Shown one piece after another: positions 59,102 to 64,000 of a DNA stretch of 64,000 nucleotides (position 1 is the stretch's first letter; every line of letters starts with the position of its first letter). The stretch is from Rotaria sp. Silwood1 (lineage: Eukaryota > Rotifera > Eurotatoria > Philodinida > Philodinidae). The position numbers and the translations under genes were made by a program. The stretch covers positions 157,429 to 221,428 of the forward strand of contig CAJNOP010000103.1 in the NCBI GenBank assembly GCA_905250075.1. The letters are read 5' to 3'. The notes under the pieces were generated by a model, which saw only the letters and a list, made by a program, of their open reading frames with translations, did not search any database and was not told the origin of the DNA.

Positions 59102-60402
59102 TTAACTTTCGAAGCAATCAAATAGTGACAATACAATACCCATCACTGTGTCAAAAAACTTCATCGATACATCACTGCTAATCATTGCATCTGTATTCGA
59201 AAGAAAAATCGCACCAATAGTACCCTGTTCGTTGATCACCATTAAGTTCGTGGCACCTGGCATTACACCGTTGTGACCAATGAAACGACGGCCATCAGAC
59301 ATTGTTTGCCAGTTCCAAATGAGACCATATTTTGGTGGTGGGAGTGGCGATTGATTATTGGGTGAGTGAAGATTTTGGTAAGGAACGACACCGTCAACCG
59401 GTGTTCGTATTTCAACAATGGAATGAGGATGCAATATAGAAGACCCATTGCTCATAAACATGCGTAGAAATAAAGATAAAGAAACAGCTGACATTCGCAT
59501 AAGACCAGAAGCATAGTCTGGTATGCTAAAGAATGGAATGTGAAGCCAATTAGCAATGTTACTCTACACCAAGGCTCAAATTTAATATTACTATATAGTT
59601 ATTGTCCTTTACACCTTACTTGCGTAACATCTAATTGTGGTAATTGTCGCCTCCATTCTTTCAAGTAGGATGCATTGAATGCATAATGTTCAACCAACGT
59701 TTCCTTGTTATGAATATCTGAAAGCCGAAAACTTGCTTCGCCAACTTTGATACCAAGCGGATTTAAAATTTTTTCTCTGACATAACGTTCGTATGGCGTT
59801 TTCGTTATGCGTTCGACAATCAATGCAGCAAGAGATGCGCCAATATTTGAATAGAGTGTTACACTGCCTGGTACTTGTGGTAGCCAATTTGATGCATTGG
59901 GATTTAAATATGTAAAACATCTGTCAGCTAAAGATGTCTCTCGTAATGCGGCATCGTCAGGTTCTATTGAAGCGAATGGCATTTCACCATTTGTATCAAT
60001 GGATGCTGAATGTGAAAGTAATTGACGTAAAGTAATTGCATGAGAAGGATAGAGTGGATGGAATATTCGTGGATCAGTAGATAATAGATAATAATTTATA
60101 TCAGTATCGAGATCGATTAGATTCGCTTCGACAAGTTGCATGACACCAACGACAATGAATGTTTTAGATATCGAGGCCAGAACAAAGATCGATTTGTTCA
60201 AATCGATAGATCGCGGTGGAGAAAGAGTGTGATAACCGAAAGCTTGTTGGTATAGTATATCAGTTGTATTGACTACAATGATTGCAGTTCCTGGAATGTG
60301 AGCATCGGTTAGAGACTGTTCAATGGACGATCGAGTGCGACAATTTTTGGTTGTAGCAGTAGCAGTTAGAAGAGCAAACGACAGTAAAGTTAGTAACGAC
60401 AT
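59102..60402 (-). CDS. Secreted serine hydrolase of the beta-lactamase/class C fold
   Basis: Two exons, 59620-60402 and 59102-59563, joined by a 56-base intron in phase, give 414 residues. A signal peptide is likely (SLLTLLSFALLTATATT). The active-site motifs of serine beta-lactamase-like hydrolases are all present: SISK (77-80) with nucleophile Ser77 and Lys80, YSN (184-186), and HNG (358-360) in place of the KTG triad, as is common in the eukaryotic LACTB-like and CubicO/esterase members. LLSHSAS and GHNGVMPGATN are further family marks. Such proteins are mostly esterases or peptidases; antibiotic resistance should not be assumed. The third-motif region and C-terminus are complete, so the gene looks functional. 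Confidence 0.87.
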
Positions 60403-61620
60403 GATTGTTTGACTGCATTTTGGAGGATACTAGCTTTTTATTCAAAAAGAAAATATCACGTATTGTTTGAATTCGAATTAAGTGTCAATCTTGACTGTAT
60501 GCAAAGTTTCTGTCTTTTTTCTTTCTTCTAGATACGGACCGAATGATTCATTGTCACACAGAGAGTGAGCTACAGCTGCTTATGCAGTGACTTTTTCAAA
60601 ATTTCAAGTTCTGCTTGAGAATATTGGGATTGAGAAGTAAAGGTGAAATAAATGTGCGCGTTGGAGGATGTTTGTCTCTTTGGTTATTGGATACTATCGT
60701 AGATGTCAATGTGAGTATGAGTATGACTGCTCGTGTTTTTTTCTACCATGATTCACGGCACATACCGTATTATACATTATCTATTGGTAATATTTTTTAT
60801 CTTTTGTCTGATTTTTGTTCCATTTATCTAAGTAGTTCCAGTGGTTATAGACCGCAACCACTTTTAGTATTAAAAAAGATTATTGGTCGCCAGTTCTGCT
60901 TGAATAGGCGAGAGAAATAACCATACAGACATTGTTGGATAGTTGTTAAGAAAATCATAGCTTTTGTAAAATGTGTTTTTCCGATGGGATGGTAAGGTTC
61001 TCGAAAATTCTTATGAGATTAATGGGATGTAATAAGCCTGCCGCTTCCCATGAGGCACATTGATTTGTACCTGCTTGTAAAGCACACAGATAACGAGTAC
61101 AAATAAAGAAAAGAAACGAAGTAGACCATAAATCGAATCTATGTACTTTTGTTCTCGCATCATTGTGAAAACAATATAGATCGATCAATCTCCCCAAGAG
61201 CAACATTTTAGTGCATTTTTGGTTTGCCTTATTACTATTTTTATGAGTCATTTGAATTCTCTTAGTACTAAAAATTTTCATGACACTGTCTGTTTATACC
61301 AAGCATCCATACGTGGATGGATACAGCTTATCACAATGGAAATCTTGTCGAACTTAAGTAGATCTATTTGATCATCGAAACATATCGGTTTTGCTTACAT
61401 TAGATAAGAATATAAGCTAAGTAGCTTGACAGCTTTTTTCAAATTATCAATCATTTATCAATCATATACGCAACATCTTAACTTAGTATTTCGACCAAAC
61501 TTTACGAAAAGCAAAAAAAAACCTCATAATGATTTTTTTATTACAAATATAGATATGTTAGATCTTTGCAATGATATTAGGTAAATGATATTACTATCTA
61601 ATTTATAACATTTTTTTGTT
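60403..61620. other. No supported gene
   Basis: AT-rich sequence upstream of the serine hydrolase gene, leading up to the assembly gap. Frames at 60615-60920 (+) and 60955-61281 (-) show no motif. Confidence 0.4.
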
Positions 61621-61720
61621 NNNNNNNNNNNNNNNNNNNNNNNNNNNNNNNNNNNNNNNNNNNNNNNNNNNNNNNNNNNNNNNNNNNNNNNNNNNNNNNN
61701 NNNNNNNNNNNNNNNNNNNN
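61621..61720. other. Assembly gap (100 N)
   Basis: Exactly one hundred N, the usual placeholder for a gap of unknown size. It lies at the left edge of a repeat-rich inverted structure, which probably caused the break. Confidence 0.99.
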
Positions 61721-61940
61721 ACATGATTTAGCAATAATTTTTGAGCAATAAAAAATGTTTATTTGAGTAATATTATAATATAAAATGAGCAATATTATGA
61801 TATTAAATGAGCAATATTTTGACATTAAATGAGCAATAAATAATTTATTATATAACAATATTAATTTCATATTTGAGCAACAAAAAAAGATAGAAGTGAA
61901 TTATTTTTATTTATAATTTACAAGAAACAAAAAAGAAAAA

Positions 61941-61980
61941 TGGGTGTGGGTGTGGGTGTGGGAGGGTCTGGGTGTGGGGT
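61941..61980 (+). repeat. Telomere-repeat tract (G-rich)
   Basis: Three clean TGTGGG units starting in the GGGTGT register, then degenerate units ending GGTGTGGGGT. Confidence 0.85.
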
Positions 61981-62005
61981 AGACATCGGCGTGATCAACA
62001 TTTTT

Positions 62006-62100
62006 TGGTCACGGTCACGTCACGGTCACGATCAGTTTGGTCACGGGTACGGTCACGGTCACGACCGTTGCCATCGTGACCGTGACCGTGAGTCACGGTA
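62006..62100. repeat. GGTCAC minisatellite with a perfect hairpin
   Basis: Repeated GGTCAC units on the left, GTGACC units on the right. The central part CGGTCACGGTCACGA (about 62050-62064) pairs perfectly with TCGTGACCGTGACCG (about 62074-62088) around a 9-base loop. Not telomeric in sequence, but arranged the same way as the telomere-repeat pairs. Confidence 0.85.
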
Positions 62101-62524
62101 GCCATGCCAGTCTCTATACGAACGACTATTTTCTTTTTTCTCAAAACAGCATACCCTTCTCTTCCGATAGGAGGTCCCTATATTAGAAGGCTTTCCATAA
62201 TAGAAGACCCCCTTGGAGAAATACGTGCGAGACTTAGTATAAGACTTTATTCAATTATCAAATTTTTCGAAAAATGACAACTTCAACCACTGGATTTACA
62301 TCATAATATGCTTAGTTTTCAGAGTTTTCAGCTACAAAATTTAACTAAGTGTTTTCAACCTTTTATCTAGGCTTTTAAAATCCGAAAAATTCCTTCTCAA
62401 AGCATCAAAATCGCTTTGGCTTTCTGAACAATTTTTTTAGTTGCAATCTGTAGAAAGAAAAGAGACATTACCCAAGACCCTCTGGAAAACTTTTGGGATT
62501 AGACACAATAGAAAACCTCGGATC

Positions 62525-62586
62525 TTGGGTGTGGGTGGGTGTGGGTGTGGGTTCATTGTAGTTTAACACCCACACCCACACCCAAG
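62525..62586. repeat. Telomere-repeat hairpin
   Basis: CTTGGGTGTGGGTGGGTGTG opens the left arm (62525-62552), then a 14-base loop, then the C-rich arm closing CCCACACCCAAG (62566-62586). Even the flanking CTT/AAG bases pair, so the palindrome extends a little beyond the repeat. Confidence 0.9.
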
Positions 62587-62912
62587 AATCAGAAAATAGT
62601 GTGCTATGAGTTGTGCTTGAGTGATGTATAAAAGTTATATATAAATTTCATGAGGATAAGAAAACGTTTGTTGTTGTAAAAAAACGAGTTATTATTGCCC
62701 TTTTATATACATTTTACGCTTCATTTTAATTAATTATTGCTCATTTCATGGAATTATTGCTCATTCCATCTAATTATTGCTCATTCAATATATATATTGC
62801 TTATTCAATATATATATTGCTCATTCTATATATATATTGCTCATTCTATATATTTATCGCTAAATTTGATTATTGCTCATTCTGTATTTTTTATTGCTCA
62901 ATTAAATATAAG

Positions 62913-64000
62913 TCATTTCAAAATATGACAGTTAATCTTTCCTTTTTTTTCTTTCTAAATAATAGAAATGCAATGATGACACATATATATAATTTTTTTG
63001 ATATTTCATCTATGGTCTAAAATTTTTATATACTTTTTTTCTAATTGAACAATAAAGTTTATCCTGTGTAATATCTACAACTAAGAGTAAGAAGAATTTT
63101 CATTCAAATCAATTTATAATAAATAATTGTCATAGGAATTTGTCAGACTGACATTTGTAAAATTATTTAAACTAACAAAAAGTTCGAGAAATGTATCTAT
63201 CTTCTCTCTATAGATCCTTACAAATATTGTTCTAGATTGTAGAAATATATTGTATCGGAAATACTTGACTCGAGTGTATTCTTAGTTTTGTTTTGTTTTT
63301 TTTTGTAAGAAAACAAAGAACAAATTGAAGATCGAGTTCAAAATAAATGAAGTGGCATGTATACATCATATAATGAAAAGTAAGTTAAGAAAAGAAAAAC
63401 TCAATTATGTAGAATTTCAAATAGAACTTGAGATTTAATAACATTAAGTATCTGAAATCTGGTGAAGATAAAATATTTATTACGCAGCATATAAATTTTC
63501 ATAAGAAAAATGCTTGGAACTAATATTCATTGATATTTTTTCAATTATTTTGAAACAACATGTTTTTCTAAAAGAGACTTAATATAAGAACTGTCATTCT
63601 CATGTTGTCAGATGTAGAATTTAATTCTGAACACAATACTGTGTGATTGTTACATTAAAAAGATAAACTAATTAGGATGTATCAAATTAAAAAAGAAAAA
63701 TTTTAGAATTCTGACAGACAAGAGTTTTTTTTTATCTAATGCTTTTCTATGTTTTTACTTCAAGATGTTTCATGCAGAATAAAAAAAAAATTTTGCATTG
63801 TTTTTCAATTTTTTTTGATCGACATTCGACTCACAAGAAGGCTTTAGTAGGACTAGAAGAAAATCTGATAGGATTCATTTCCATGAGTTTTCAAAGTCGA
63901 TTTAGGATCGTTGTATTAAATTTCAATGTGATGTTTGTCCCATACATAAGTTGAATTTTTTCGAAATAACGAATTCATCAAAATTTTCGTTTTTGAGTGT
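62913..64000. other. No gene seen at right edge
   Basis: AT-rich sequence with many homopolymer runs. The frame at 63739-63954 has no motif. Confidence 0.4.

Larger units (their letters stand above)
61721..62912. mobile_element. Foldback-like element with arms of short tandem repeats
   Basis: The left side (about 61725-61880) contains repeated GAGCAATA units spaced about 20-25 bases apart. The right side (62733-62912) contains about nine units of the reverse complement, TATTGCTCATT, with a period of about 20 bases. The arms therefore form an inverted repeat made of tandem sub-repeats, the design of Foldback-type elements. The interior holds a G-rich telomere tract, a GGTCAC palindrome, ordinary sequence and a telomere-repeat hairpin. 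No coding region was found. The left end may lie in the gap, so target-site duplications could not be judged. Confidence 0.6.

Noticed and set aside
1-64000. CRISPR array, bacterial operons or riboswitches
   Set aside because: No spaced direct repeats of the right size, no Shine-Dalgarno-led gene runs; the introns and repeats are eukaryotic.
1-64000. Intact telomere-associated retroelements (Athena-type) as the source of the telomere tracts
   Set aside because: No reverse transcriptase motif was found beside any of the tracts.

Overview
The window reads as a contig from a bdelloid rotifer (Adineta, Rotaria or Philodina type), probably from or derived from a subtelomeric region. The signs are an AT-rich sequence; protein genes split by short GT-AG introns of about 50-66 bases; many interstitial tracts of the bdelloid telomere repeat TGTGGG; a 23-base sequence (56726-56748) that matches the bdelloid spliced leader at 22 of 23 positions and is followed by a splice donor; and a mix of animal-type genes with genes that look bacterial or fungal. 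The species call is inference; the repeats and gene structures are read directly.

Layout. 1-7 kb: a bacterial-looking PhzF-family gene (1541-2344), then a fossil of an ADP-ribosyltransferase/TPR gene (5342-6758) whose right end runs straight into a telomere-repeat tract. 7-10.6 kb: repeats only, an AGGATCCT-rich minisatellite with a roughly 124-base tandem unit, then the longest telomere-like array (9777-10119). 10.6-16 kb: an orphan zinc-ribbon-like gene and a group of small secreted Cys-rich proteins (11585-11899; 13142-14334; 15589-16051 with a CBM14 chitin-binding domain). 17-18 kb: a 5'-truncated, broken GPCR. 19.5-27 kb: three well-resolved multi-exon genes: a phytanoyl-CoA-dioxygenase-like enzyme, an orphan low-complexity/coiled-coil protein, and a C2-domain protein of a type I associate with fungi. 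29 kb: a near-perfect palindromic DNA transposon with TA flanks. 31-36.5 kb: two single-exon genes, an intact ADP-ribosyltransferase with an acylation motif and a 760-residue 2OG-Fe(II) oxygenase joined to an F-box. 40-49.5 kb: a TLC-domain membrane protein, twin Hedgehog-type Hint proteins about 3.1 kb apart, and a papain-like cysteine protease. 49.5-56.5 kb: nearly gene-free. 56.5-56.8 kb: two divergent spliced-leader-RNA-like genes. 59-60.4 kb: a secreted serine hydrolase of the beta-lactamase fold. 61.6-62.9 kb: an assembly gap and then a foldback-like structure that encloses telomere repeats and a GGTCAC palindrome.

The genes do not form one pathway. The clearest shared theme is secretion: the Cys-rich proteins, CBM14 protein, Hint proteins and serine hydrolase all look extracellular. 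The two most interesting signals are not protein genes: the inverted spliced-leader RNA pair, which shares a candidate promoter and shows a compensatory base-pair change, and the set of telomere-repeat tracts that nearly always run G-rich then C-rich and begin in the same repeat register. Exon coordinates were derived by eye from splice consensus and reading phase.
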